Below, one piece after another: positions 8,955 to 17,186 of a stretch of DNA of 64,000 nucleotides (position 1 is its first letter; every line of letters begins with the position of its first letter). The position numbers and the translations under genes are program-made. The DNA is from Spirochaetota bacterium (GTDB lineage: Bacteria; Spirochaetota; Brachyspiria; Brachyspirales; JACRPF01), in the NCBI GenBank assembly GCA_038043445.1, contig JBBTBY010000097.1, positions 1 to 64,000 on the forward strand, written 5' to 3'. Under the pieces are notes generated by a model. It was given only the letters and a program-made list of their open reading frames with translations, did not search any database and was not told the origin of the DNA.

Positions 8955-10463
8955 TCACTCCACCCAATCAAAAGACCGCTTCACCGCCTTCTTCCATGAC
9001 CGATAAAGCGCATCACGCTTTTTCGTTTCCATCGACGAGATAAATCGCTTATCCTCGCGCCATTGTTTTGCGAGCGTATCCGTATCGTTCCATACACCGA
9101 CGGCAAGCCCTGCGGCATAGGCGGCGCCGAGCGCAGTGGTCTCGGTCACTTTCGGGCGTATCACCGGGACACCGAGCATATCGGCCTGGAACTGCATGAG
9201 GAGTTCATCGCGGACCATGCCGCCGTCCACCTTGAGCAGGGGTATCTTCGCTTTTGCATCCTTGACCATCGCATCGTACAGTTCGCGCGTCTGATACGCG
9301 GTGGCCTCGATGACGGCGCGAGCGATATGGCCCTTCGTGGCAAAGCGCGTGAGCCCGGCGATGATGCCTCGAGCGTTCATCTTCCAGTACGGGGCGAACA
9401 AACCCGAGAATGCCGGAACGAAATACACATCGCCATTATCGGCGACCGTTCGCGCGAGGGCTTGAATATCCTCGGACCTCTCTATCAAACCGAGATTATC
9501 GCGCATCCATTGCACGAGGGCCCCGGCAACGGCTACCGATCCTTCAAGCGCATAGACGGCGGGTGAATTCCCTATCTTGTATGCGGCTGTCGTGATAAGG
9601 CCATGCTTCGAGAACACCGGCGTCGTTCCCGTGTTCATAAGGAAGAAACAGCCGGTGCCGTAGGTGTTCTTCGACATGCCTTTCACGAAACACGCCTGCC
9701 CGAAAAGCGCCGCCTGCTGATCGCCGAGATCGCCCGCTATCGGGATGGATGCGCCGAACGGGCCGTCGGCCATTGTCATACCGTAAAAATTTTTATCGAC
9801 TGACGGACGTATCGCTGGGAGCATGGACCGCGGAACATGCATCGCGCGGAGGAGCTCATCATCCCAGGCAAGTGTTCGCAGGTTCATGAGCATCATACGG
9901 CTTGCATTTGTCACATCGGTAACATGCGCCCCGCCGTTCACGCCGCCGGTGAGATTCCAGATAAGCCATGAGTCCATGGTGCCGAACAGCGCGTCGCCTT
10001 TCTTCGCCGCTTCCTTGACGCCGGGAATGTTCTTCAGCACCCATGCTATCTTCGGTCCCGAAAAATAGGTGGCGATGGGAAGCCCGGTATGCGTACGTAT
10101 CGTCGCTCCGCCGACACTCTTTTCCAGCGATGCGCATATCGTATCGGTACGCATATCCTGCCAGACTATCGCATTGCAGAACGGCTTGCCGGTGCGTTTG
10201 TCCCATATCACCGTCGTCTCACGCTGATTGGTGATGCCGACGGCGGCAATAACCTTACTGGTTATGTTCGCCTTGCCCATCGCTTCGCGTATGACCGTAT
10301 CAGTGTTCGCGAGCACCTCGAGCGGATCATGCTCTACCCAGCCGGGCTTGGGGTATATCTGTCGATGCTCCTTTTGCGCTGATGCAACAATTGCGCCCGA
10401 GTCATTGAAAATGATGGCGCGTGTGCTTGTGGTGCCTTGGTCGATGGAGAGAATGTGATTCAT
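8955..10463 (-). CDS. glpK: Glycerol kinase
   Basis: Phosphorylates glycerol to sn-glycerol 3-phosphate with ATP in the cytoplasm. From ATG 10463 the protein is 502 residues, the standard GlpK length, and begins [19 protein letters not shown], the FGGY phosphate-binding motif. [30 protein letters not shown] and [18 protein letters not shown] are GlpK-type blocks. A longer frame to 10544 is open but runs into an inserted repeat and was rejected. The start codon overlaps the stop of the upstream DUF559 gene (ATGA, 10460-10463). The inserted repeat thus supplies the sequence immediately upstream (GGGGTGAG), which may serve as the ribosome-binding site. No glpF or glpD is nearby. Confidence 0.95.
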   Translation of the reverse strand: MNHILSIDQGTTSTRAIIFNDSGAIVASAQKEHRQIYPKPGWVEHDPLEVLANTDTVIREAMGKANITSKVIAAVGITNQRETTVIWDKRTGKPFCNAIVWQDMRTDTICASLEKSVGGATIRTHTGLPIATYFSGPKIAWVLKNIPGVKEAAKKGDALFGTMDSWLIWNLTGGVNGGAHVTDVTNASRMMLMNLRTLAWDDELLRAMHVPRSMLPAIRPSVDKNFYGMTMADGPFGASIPIAGDLGDQQAALFGQACFVKGMSKNTYGTGCFFLMNTGTTPVFSKHGLITTAAYKIGNSPAVYALEGSVAVAGALVQWMRDNLGLIERSEDIQALARTVADNGDVYFVPAFSGLFAPYWKMNARGIIAGLTRFATKGHIARAVIEATAYQTRELYDAMVKDAKAKIPLLKVDGGMVRDELLMQFQADMLGVPVIRPKVTETTALGAAYAAGLAVGVWNDTDTLAKQWREDKRFISSMETKKRDALYRSWKKAVKRSFDWVE

Positions 10464-10942
10464 ACACTCACCCCATCCCCCGGCCCCTTCCCTTGGCGCA
10501 AATCGGCATCCTGCCTCGCGCCAACAGCGGCATCCGTGCCGCACGCGTCTCTCACAGGGAAGTGAGAGAGGGGAAGGGGAGAAGAAGCAAGAGCGCTGAT
10601 TTTTTTTAATACTTCATCAATATTATTCATTACTTCCTCATTCGAAAAGTGAATGGTGCAAATCCCGAAATTACGCTTCAGCGAGCTCCGCATCCTGTCA
10701 TACTCTTCCTGGCCGTTATGGATCGAACCGTCTATCTCAACGCATAACTTACATTGAGCGCAATAAAAATCGGCAATAAAGAAATACGCCTTTCCGTCAT
10801 CAATATACCGAATCGTATGTTGACGAGTGAACTTCATTCCGCCGAGTTTTCTGCCACGCAGATGTTTCCACAATTCCCGTTCAGCGGAAGTCTGTCCAAC
10901 ACGTAATCGCCGTGCTATTACTGTGGATTCTCGTAGCATCAT
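10460..10942 (-). CDS. DUF559 (Vsr/PDDEXK-like) endonuclease-domain protein
   Basis: The 160-residue protein begins [38 protein letters not shown] and continues with [17 protein letters not shown] and [19 protein letters not shown]. These are the conserved blocks of DUF559, a family related to very-short-patch-repair endonucleases. IADFYC and VEIDGSIH supply the likely acidic catalytic residues. The true domain ends near residue 118. The last 40 or so residues ([15 protein letters not shown] onward) are translated from the left terminal inverted repeat of the surrounding cassette and are probably not functional. The stop overlaps the glpK ATG. Cellular function is unknown. Confidence 0.85.
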   Translation of the reverse strand: MMLRESTVIARRLRVGQTSAERELWKHLRGRKLGGMKFTRQHTIRYIDDGKAYFFIADFYCAQCKLCVEIDGSIHNGQEEYDRMRSSLKRNFGICTIHFSNEEVMNNIDEVLKKISALASSPLPLSHFPVRDACGTDAAVGARQDADLRQGKGPGDGVSV

Positions 10943-11094
10943 ACAATGCCCCTATCTTTTCTTCCCCCTTCCCTCTCTCACTCGTGCAACACTGATGTTG
11001 CAGTCGGTGCGAGGCACGGAGGCCGATTTGCACCGATCCCTGTGAGAGAGGGAAGGGGGTGCCGCGTATTTCGCGGCGGGGGATGGGTGAGTGT
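10464..11094. mobile_element. TIR-bounded cassette carrying DUF559 gene
   Basis: The outermost bases are inverted copies (ACACTCACCC at 10464 and GGGTGAGTGT ending at 11094). Each end is a 120-140 bp G/C-run-rich repeat. The left repeat (about 10464-10586) finishes GTGAGAGAGGGGAAGGGG plus a purine tail. The reverse complement of the right repeat (about 10957-11094) finishes with the near-identical GTGAGAGAGGGAAGGGGG and the same type of tail. The only gene inside is the DUF559 ORF and no transposase is present, so this looks like a non-autonomous insertion. It fits exactly between the glpK start and the 3' end of the esterase gene. Confidence 0.7.
10964..11059. repeat. 18-bp perfect inverted repeat within right TIR
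   Basis: CCCCCTTCCCTCTCTCAC at 10964-10981 is the exact reverse complement of bases 11042-11059. Each terminal repeat of the cassette therefore has its own foldback structure. The loop (10982-11041) contains CGTGCAACACTGATGTTGCAGTCG, a smaller hairpin around GCAACA/TGTTGC. Confidence 0.75.
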
Positions 11095-11096
11095 CT

Positions 11097-11837
11097 CTAC
11101 CCCACCCTCTCAATAAATCCCCTCGTTCTCTCCATAATGATGGTCTTATCATAATCCATCGTTGCCACATGGCGCGAGTTCGTGAGCCACACAAGCTCCT
11201 TGTCACGTGACGACACACGCTCGTACGTATACGGCGCGCCGTCGACAGGAACGACATGATCATCCTTCGATTTGAAGATAAGTATCGGTTTTCGAATGTC
11301 CGCAAGACCGCGTTTGACGATCGATGCCATTTTCATCGTTTCCGCAAGGCCCTTAAGCGGTGTGTGATCGTACCCTATCTCTTTCTGCGTCGGATCCATC
11401 ATATCGCTCGCTATCGCTTTCACCGCCGGTACGATGAGCTTTAGTATCGGCAGAATGGGGAGCAGCGGATTCTTCAGAATAAGGAGATGATTGACAAGAA
11501 CGATACCATTGATCTCCCTGTGCCGTTCAGCGAGATAGAGCGAGATCGTTCCGCCCATGGAAAGCCCCGCGATGAATATCCTCTTTGCGCGTCGTTTGAG
11601 GAGCGCAAGCGCTGTCTCGGCATCGGCGACCCAGTCCTCCCAGTGCACACGGTTCAAGTCCTGCCAGCGCGTGCCGTGCCCGGAGAGACGCGGTCCCTCT
11701 ACATTGTAGAATTTCCCGAGATAGTCCCCGAGCGGACGCACGCTGCTCGTTGAGCCGGTGTATCCCTGCAGCACGAGCACGCCGACGTCGGACTTTTTCG
11801 TATATGAGAACGGCTCCCAACCCTTCATTAACTCCAT
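11097..11837 (-). CDS. Alpha/beta hydrolase, carboxylesterase Est30 / monoacylglycerol-lipase type
   Basis: A 246-residue cytoplasmic serine hydrolase without a signal peptide. The nucleophile elbow GLSMGG places Ser93. The acid lies in FKSKDDHVVP and the catalytic His in SRHVATMDYD. The opening VGVLVLQGYTGSTSSVRPLGDYL and RLSGHGT match the Est30-type carboxylesterases. It starts two bases after the flbD stop, with GGAG upstream, so it is cotranscribed with flbD. That is unusual, because motA normally follows flbD in spirochaetes. The substrate is unknown; a short-chain ester or monoglyceride is plausible. Confidence 0.85.
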   Translation of the reverse strand: MELMKGWEPFSYTKKSDVGVLVLQGYTGSTSSVRPLGDYLGKFYNVEGPRLSGHGTRWQDLNRVHWEDWVADAETALALLKRRAKRIFIAGLSMGGTISLYLAERHREINGIVLVNHLLILKNPLLPILPILKLIVPAVKAIASDMMDPTQKEIGYDHTPLKGLAETMKMASIVKRGLADIRKPILIFKSKDDHVVPVDGAPYTYERVSSRDKELVWLTNSRHVATMDYDKTIIMERTRGFIERVG

Positions 11838-11839
11838 GG

Positions 11840-12058
11840 CTAGTGCTCCGTCCCCGCACTTGTAGGATTGCCCGACTCCGCGACAATGCGCGCCCGATAG
11901 GCGATGATGCGCGCGATGATCTCATCGGCGGCCTCACGCGCGATCACCTTTTTCCCGGAGAGCATCGTGATGATGGTGTCCGGCGTCGATTCCATGAATT
12001 CGATATCATGGGGATTGATGTATATCTCGCTCTTGTCAAGCCGTGTGATCTTTATCAT
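11840..12058 (-). CDS. flbD: FlbD family flagellar protein
   Basis: A 72-residue protein, MIKITRLDKSEIYINPHDIEFMESTPDTIITMLSGKK, which is the small FlbD/SwrD family found directly after flgE in spirochaetes and Gram-positives. SwrD influences flagellar torque in Bacillus; the spirochaete role is less clear. The pattern of an invariant INPHDIEFMESTPDTIITMLSGKK is well kept. It is separated from flgE by a terminator, so it probably has its own promoter between 12059 and 12177, although I could not define one with confidence. The tail after residue 58 is variable. Confidence 0.9.
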   Translation of the reverse strand: MIKITRLDKSEIYINPHDIEFMESTPDTIITMLSGKKVIAREAADEIIARIIAYRARIVAESGNPTSAGTEH

Positions 12059-12176
12059 GGCATAGAACTCCTTTTCCTTGATCTTTCCGGAACCCGATCG
12101 GCTTCTTCACTTGATATCGCATTTTGCGACATCAAATTAGCATACACACATCGATTTTTACTATATCCTGCATGTC

Positions 12177-12218
12177 AAAAAACAGCAACGCCCCCGCCCG
12201 TTGGGGCGGAGGCGTTGC
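12177..12218 (-). terminator. Rho-independent terminator after flgE
   Basis: On the minus strand a 15-bp stem with one mismatch (arms 12185-12199 and 12204-12218, ends GCAACGCC/GGCGTTGC) is followed closely by TTTTTT (12177-12182 on the plus strand as A6). It lies 37 bp beyond the flgE stop and would end the fliK-flgD-flgE transcript before flbD. Confidence 0.85.
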
Positions 12219-12254
12219 TTATGTTATAGTACTTCGAACCTTAGATGAGCGCTA

Positions 12255-13598
12255 CTAGCGCTTGAGCGTGAGTATTTCCTGCAGCATCTGATCGCTCGTC
12301 GTTATGCCGCGCGAGTTCGCCTGGAAGCCGCGCTGGGTCACGATCATATCGACGAACTGCTCGGAGAGGTCGACGTTGGACATCTCGAGCGTGCCCGCTT
12401 TGATCTTGCCGCGGCCGGAAAGCCCTGCCTCGCCGATATTCGCGCGCCCCGAGTTGTTCGACTCGACGAAAAGCGATTCACCCGCCTTCTCAAGACCGCC
12501 GACGTTCGCGAACTTCGCGATGGCGACCTGCGCGAGGAGCTTTCTGTTGCCGTTGGTGTACACGCCGGTCACCTGGCCGTTGTCATCGATGTTAAAGCCC
12601 TCAAGCTCACCCATCGTGTAGCCGTCCTGTTCTATCGCCTTCGTTGTCGAGGCCGATTCGAACTGGGTAACGCCGTCAAAGAGGCCGCTCGTGCCGAGAT
12701 GTAGCTTTATCGACTGCGTCACTTCGCCGTTGGTTCCCGCGTACGAGAACGAAACATTCGCGGAAAGCGCACCGTTATTGAGCGTATCGGCCGTCTGTCC
12801 GGCGGCCACCTGATTGTCCGCCACCGCAACGAGCGATCCGTTGTCATTGAACGTAAGATTGATGATATTGTTCTGTCCCGGACCATTATTCCCGGCGACA
12901 TCGGCCTTCACCGAACCAGCGGTGGCCTTGGGCACATCGACGGTCATCTGCCATTGATTGATCCCGGTACGCTTCATCGTTGCGCGTAATTGGCGCGGGG
13001 TGCCGGTATTATCATACGCTTCGATATCGGTCTGATGCGTCTCGTCGGTCTTTCTCAGGTTACAGTGATAGAACACGTTCGCCGTCGCGCGCGCCGGGTC
13101 CTTATCGCCGACCGGAATGCGTATATCCGTCGGTGTTGCGGCCGTTTCCACTACCGGACGCCCATCGGCGCCGTTGGCGGACTGCCAGCCCTGCACTTTA
13201 TATCCATTGGCGGGGTTGAGGAGCGTTCCCTCTTTATCGATGGAGAACGCGCCGTTACGCGTGTAGAACGAGCGTTCGCCGCGCTTCAATATGAACATGC
13301 CCTCGCCCATGAGCGCAAGGTCGGTGTTGACACCGGTCACCTGCATGGCGCCCTGCGAATGAATGGTATCGATAGCGGCGACCATCATGCCGAGACCCAC
13401 CTGCTGCGGGTTCACACCGCCCTTATCCTCGCGCGGCCGCGCCGCACCGGTGAGCGTCTGCGAGAGCATGTCCTGGAACGTCACCCGGCCTTTCTTGAAG
13501 CCGTAGGTGTTCACGTTCGCCACGTTATTGCTGAGCACGTCCATGCGTGTCTGATGGTTCTGAAGACCCGAAACTCCGGCATACAGTGAGCGCATCAT
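12255..13598 (-). CDS. flgE: Flagellar hook protein FlgE with spirochaete cross-link residues
   Basis: Main subunit of the flagellar hook. The N-terminus MRSLYAGVSGLQNHQTRMDVLSNNVANVNTYGFKK and the C-terminus VDMIVTQRGFQANSRGITTSDQMLQEILTLKR are the conserved coiled-coil-forming ends. The first two codons are both ATG; numbering from the second matches published FlgE. With that numbering the only cysteine is Cys178, followed by Asn179, and Lys165 lies in IPVGDKDPAR. These are the residues that form the self-catalysed lysinoalanine cross-link in Treponema denticola FlgE. Total length is 446-447 residues, similar to spirochaete hooks. It sits 27 bp after flgD and is followed by a terminator. 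Confidence 0.97.
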   Translation of the reverse strand: MMRSLYAGVSGLQNHQTRMDVLSNNVANVNTYGFKKGRVTFQDMLSQTLTGAARPREDKGGVNPQQVGLGMMVAAIDTIHSQGAMQVTGVNTDLALMGEGMFILKRGERSFYTRNGAFSIDKEGTLLNPANGYKVQGWQSANGADGRPVVETAATPTDIRIPVGDKDPARATANVFYHCNLRKTDETHQTDIEAYDNTGTPRQLRATMKRTGINQWQMTVDVPKATAGSVKADVAGNNGPGQNNIINLTFNDNGSLVAVADNQVAAGQTADTLNNGALSANVSFSYAGTNGEVTQSIKLHLGTSGLFDGVTQFESASTTKAIEQDGYTMGELEGFNIDDNGQVTGVYTNGNRKLLAQVAIAKFANVGGLEKAGESLFVESNNSGRANIGEAGLSGRGKIKAGTLEMSNVDLSEQFVDMIVTQRGFQANSRGITTSDQMLQEILTLKR

Positions 13599-13625
13599 AA
13601 GCGTATCCTCCTATCGAGACCTGAT

Positions 13626-14081
13626 CTATTTATGAACTGCGAGAACGTCTTCGACCTTCGCCGTCGTCGTCATCGCCCCGACCTTCACATTGAGCTTGAC
13701 CGAATCCTCATCGATGAGGAGCGATGTGACCTCGCCCTTCATCGGCGTGCCCGATTCGCTGATGAAATCAACCGTGCGGCCGAGCATGCCGTAGGCATTG
13801 TTCTGTGTATAGGAAGCCTTCATCGACTCAAGGGACTTGTTCATATGCGTCATCTGCTCGAGCGATGAGAACTGCGCCATCTGCGCGATGAACTCTTTGT
13901 TCTCCATCGGCGAGAGCGGGTCCTGATGCGACATCTGCACGGTGAGCAGTTTCAGGAACTCGTCGCGGCCCATGCCTTCTTTGGCAGGATCGCGTTTGTA
14001 CTTGTTGGCGAGATTCACCGCGCCCATTTCTTTCTGAAGCGATTTCGTCTGTTCAAACGACATCTGTGTGTTCAGCTGCAT
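13626..14081 (-). CDS. flgD: Flagellar hook capping protein FlgD
   Basis: Hook-cap scaffold needed for assembly of FlgE. The 151-residue protein carries the family core GRDEFLKLLTVQMSHQDPLSPMENKEFIAQMAQFSSLEQM (about residues 38-77), where the QDPL-P-N-EF-AQ-AQFS-EQ pattern is diagnostic. The C-terminal part (GMLGRTVDFISESGTPMKGEVTSLLID) is the short FlgD tudor-like portion; the FnIII-like insert of enteric FlgD is absent, as in other spirochaetes. It lies 12 bp after fliK and 27 bp before flgE. Confidence 0.96.
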   Translation of the reverse strand: MQLNTQMSFEQTKSLQKEMGAVNLANKYKRDPAKEGMGRDEFLKLLTVQMSHQDPLSPMENKEFIAQMAQFSSLEQMTHMNKSLESMKASYTQNNAYGMLGRTVDFISESGTPMKGEVTSLLIDEDSVKLNVKVGAMTTTAKVEDVLAVHK

Positions 14082-14093
14082 GATGACCGTCCT

Positions 14094-15377
14094 TTAGATG
14101 ATAAGATCGAGCGTGCGCCCGTAGAGCGCATACACCGTCTCCGTATCATTCATCGGCACATCCGTTCCTATCGATAACGATTTTTTGGCGAACTCGCGTT
14201 CATACGCGGCATAATCCGCCTCGGCATCGTTCTTGAGCGTTACGCTGAACTGCGACACGGTGATGTTCATGTCGCTTAACGACTGTATCACCGAATCGAT
14301 GTTGCGGTCGAAGATATCCTTCACTGCCGCGCTGTCGACGGTGATATCGCCGACGAGCGTATCACCCTCAAGGGAGAATTTCATCTTCACATCGCCGAGC
14401 GCCTCGGGCTTGAGCGTCATCGTTATCTCGCTTTTACCCTCCGACATCATCACCTGCGCGCGATCGACGAGCTGCGGAAGAATATCCTGGAATTTCGCCA
14501 ATGGCTGAAGCGCTTCGGCCTTCACCTGCGCATTCACCTTTGCATCCGTAACAGGCGTGGTCGCCGGCGTCGTCATGTCCTTCTGCTTTGTGACCGTAAG
14601 CTCGGTCGGCTTATCGTTCTCCGTGCGCGGCGCTTCCGCAGTTTCATTCTTTGTCTTTGCTTTTTCAATGCGCTCGCGGGTATTCTTCGTTTCGCCGACG
14701 GATGCCTTCGCCTCTTTCACATCATGCACTTCATGTTTCGCCTTCGCGTCCGCCTTCTGTGCATTCTGGGGTGCCGTATATTGTCCTGGCGATTGCACGG
14801 TTTTCCCCTCGGTCGCGCGGGACACTTTCGCTTCCTTTGCTTCCATGACGGGTTTTTTCTGCACTTTTACCGTGTTCTGCTGCAAAGCATTCATCACCGC
14901 CGCACTTTCCGCGAACGAATGCGTGTGCTCGGCGCTCTTTTTTTCCTGTGAGGCTTTCTTTGCGATCTCTCCGCGGGAAACGCCGCGTTCTGCATGAACG
15001 GTCTTTTGCGGCTCTTTTTTCAGTGTTTTTTGTGTAATAGCGATGTCAATGCGTGCTTTCGCGGCTTCGGCCTTATCCGTGGCGGTGCTCGCACGTGCCT
15101 CGGGCTTTTCGGCCTTCTCTGCCTCTTTCGATTCCCGAGCCTCTTTGGCGTCTTTTGTATCTTTTTCGCGGGATCTCCGCTCCACCGTCTCGCGTTCCGA
15201 TCTTTTCGATGCATCGGTACGAGCATTGAGTTCACCCGAAGTATTGGCCGTTTCCTGGCTTTTACTCAGGGCAGCGCTGAAATCGGCGTTCCTTTCCGGT
15301 TTCTGCTGCGGCTGCGACGATGCGAAGAATGCGTCGAACGGCGACTGATCGCGTTTTACTGGCGCGAATGCGTACAT
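14094..15377 (-). CDS. fliK: Flagellar hook-length control protein FliK
   Basis: The start at 15377 (MYAFAPVKRDQSPFDAF) was chosen because GGAGG lies 5-9 bases upstream and a longer frame to 15452 would overlap the sulfatase gene. The first 270 residues are low-complexity, rich in Lys, Glu, Ala, Thr and Ser, as expected of the ruler part of FliK. The C-terminal domain contains MMSEGKSEITMTLKPEALGDVKMKFSLEGDTLVGDITVDSAAVKDIFDRNIDSVIQSLSDMNI, the Flg_hook (FliK C-terminal) domain that contacts FlhB. It is the first gene of fliK-flgD-flgE. Position and C-terminal domain make the call secure despite the divergent N-terminus. Confidence 0.93.
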   Translation of the reverse strand: MYAFAPVKRDQSPFDAFFASSQPQQKPERNADFSAALSKSQETANTSGELNARTDASKRSERETVERRSREKDTKDAKEARESKEAEKAEKPEARASTATDKAEAAKARIDIAITQKTLKKEPQKTVHAERGVSRGEIAKKASQEKKSAEHTHSFAESAAVMNALQQNTVKVQKKPVMEAKEAKVSRATEGKTVQSPGQYTAPQNAQKADAKAKHEVHDVKEAKASVGETKNTRERIEKAKTKNETAEAPRTENDKPTELTVTKQKDMTTPATTPVTDAKVNAQVKAEALQPLAKFQDILPQLVDRAQVMMSEGKSEITMTLKPEALGDVKMKFSLEGDTLVGDITVDSAAVKDIFDRNIDSVIQSLSDMNITVSQFSVTLKNDAEADYAAYEREFAKKSLSIGTDVPMNDTETVYALYGRTLDLII

Positions 15378-15430
15378 GTTGCCTCCGAAGTGGAGACTAC
15401 CCTCATACTCAATTTCGGGATTCCGGGGTT

Positions 15431-17164
15431 TTACTTGATGCTTTTTTTCCAACTGACATACACATAATACGCCCCCCGCACAAGCGATTCTGATGCTATG
15501 AACCGTGCATCCAGATGTGTCGACCCTTCCTGCAAAGCCGCATCGAATACCGCGCTGGGTGAATTTTGTTTTACTTCCATAGTATGCGTTCTGCTGCCGA
15601 TAGTGAGCGATGCATAGACGAACGGCAGCGCGGTACCGCCCTCGTACTGATATCGCTCGTTCTCGGGCACCGCATCGATACAGTAATCGGCGTTCATCGC
15701 GGTGTCGGTCACTCCATTGCCGAGCTCTTTCGGCCAGCGCCTGAGCTCAATGCGGTAGGTCCCCGAACGTTCGACCATTATCTCAAAGTGACCGGTGCCC
15801 CCTTTTCCCTGGCGCACCAATCCCTGATTATAGGCGATATGTCCGGTTTCCGCGCGTATATCGTGACAGGTAAGGCATACCTCGCTCCCGTCCGTGCCGA
15901 TGGGTATCGGTATCTCTTCGTCGAATTGCTTCGATACGATGTCCCACCATCGCTCATACTCGCTGCGGAGCCGTGCAACGACATCGGGATACTTTTCGGC
16001 GATATCATATGCCTGTGCGCGGTCGCTCTCCATGGCGTAGAGCTCGCGGCCGTTGATAAGCCGCCAGCGATCGGTCATAACCGATGACTGCTTCCATTTT
16101 ACCGGCTGTGTGAGCCTTTGCGAATCGGTAACGATGACGCGCTCCCGTGAGCCCGTCTTTTCTCCGGTAAGAAGCGGCTTCACGCTCTCGCCGTGAAAAT
16201 TCAAACGATCATATTTCGCCGTATCGATGCCGGCAAGATCCATGAACGTCGGCAGAATATCGATATTCGCCGTAAGCGTATCTATATCGCGCGCTTGCGT
16301 GAAGCCGCCGCTGGGCCAGCGTATGAAGAACGGCACGCGGTGTCCGCCGTCGTACTCGCTCCCTTTCATCCCGCGAAGACCTGCATTGTTCCCGCCGGAA
16401 ATATGACAGCCCGTACCATTATCGGTGGTGAACACGAGTATCGTATCATCCTCAATGCCGAGCGCACGGATATGTTCCCGCAACAGCGCGAAATTCTCAT
16501 CGATATTGGTTATCATGCCGTAGAACGAATCGCGGCCGGTGGGTACTTTCCCGCGATACATATCGCGGTATTTCGGATCGACATTGTACGGCGTATGCGG
16601 CGCATTGGGCGTGATGAAGCACAGGAACGGATCTTTTTTATTCCGCTCGATGAATTGCATCGCTTCCGAGAACCATACGTCGGTACAGTATCCATCGAAT
16701 TTCTTCATCTCTCCGTTCGCGCGGTACGTATCGTCGAAATAATCATTGCCCCAATAGTCCGGTGTATTCGCAATACCGCCGCCGCCGTGCGTTATCACTT
16801 CATGGAAACCGCGGTCCTCGGGACGGTAGGGATAATTATCACCGAGATGCCATTTACCGAAGAGCCCCGTGCGGTAGCCGTTCTCCGCGAAAATATCCGC
16901 TATCGTCGTTTCATTACCGCGAAGGAGCGACCGCCCGCCCACCGTATGCCAGACGCCCGTCGAGTTCGCGTAATGGCCGGTCATGATGCCGCTTCTGGTC
17001 GGTGCGCATGTCGGCCCCACATGATAATTCGTGAACCGAATGCTCTCAGCGGCGAATGCATCGATAGCGGGGGTTTTCAGTACTGGATCGCCGGTACAGC
17101 CGAGATCGCCGTAACCCTGGTCATCGGTGAGAACGAAAATGATATTTGGCCGTCGTTTACTCAT
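15431..17164 (-). CDS. Type I sulfatase (arylsulfatase A-like)
   Basis: Hydrolyses sulfate esters, here probably from a sulfated glycan. The start at 17164 (MSKRRPNIIFVLTDDQGYGDLG) has AGGGAGC upstream; the longer frame to 17368 lies inside the next gene and was rejected. DDQGYGD holds metal ligands, and CAPTRSG places Cys53 as the residue converted to formylglycine (C-x-P-x-R with Thr instead of the commoner Ser). GLFGKWHLGD and FTTDNGTGCH are further family blocks. About 140 residues at the C-terminus form an extra beta-rich domain. No signal peptide is visible, so it appears cytoplasmic. It starts 22 bp after the beta-helix gene, likely in one operon. No maturation enzyme gene is in the window. 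Confidence 0.92.
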   Translation of the reverse strand: MSKRRPNIIFVLTDDQGYGDLGCTGDPVLKTPAIDAFAAESIRFTNYHVGPTCAPTRSGIMTGHYANSTGVWHTVGGRSLLRGNETTIADIFAENGYRTGLFGKWHLGDNYPYRPEDRGFHEVITHGGGGIANTPDYWGNDYFDDTYRANGEMKKFDGYCTDVWFSEAMQFIERNKKDPFLCFITPNAPHTPYNVDPKYRDMYRGKVPTGRDSFYGMITNIDENFALLREHIRALGIEDDTILVFTTDNGTGCHISGGNNAGLRGMKGSEYDGGHRVPFFIRWPSGGFTQARDIDTLTANIDILPTFMDLAGIDTAKYDRLNFHGESVKPLLTGEKTGSRERVIVTDSQRLTQPVKWKQSSVMTDRWRLINGRELYAMESDRAQAYDIAEKYPDVVARLRSEYERWWDIVSKQFDEEIPIPIGTDGSEVCLTCHDIRAETGHIAYNQGLVRQGKGGTGHFEIMVERSGTYRIELRRWPKELGNGVTDTAMNADYCIDAVPENERYQYEGGTALPFVYASLTIGSRTHTMEVKQNSPSAVFDAALQEGSTHLDARFIASESLVRGAYYVYVSWKKSIK

Positions 17165-17186
17165 CCATGCTCCCTGCCGCTGCGCA

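Noticed and set aside
10463-10544. Longer N-terminus for glycerol kinase
   Set aside because: The extra 27 codons lie in the inserted terminal repeat and encode an Arg/Gly/Cys-rich stretch; the glycerol kinase motif starts exactly at the ATG at 10463.
15378-15452. Upstream start for fliK
   Set aside because: It would overlap the sulfatase gene and lacks a ribosome-binding site, whereas GGAGG precedes the ATG at 15377.
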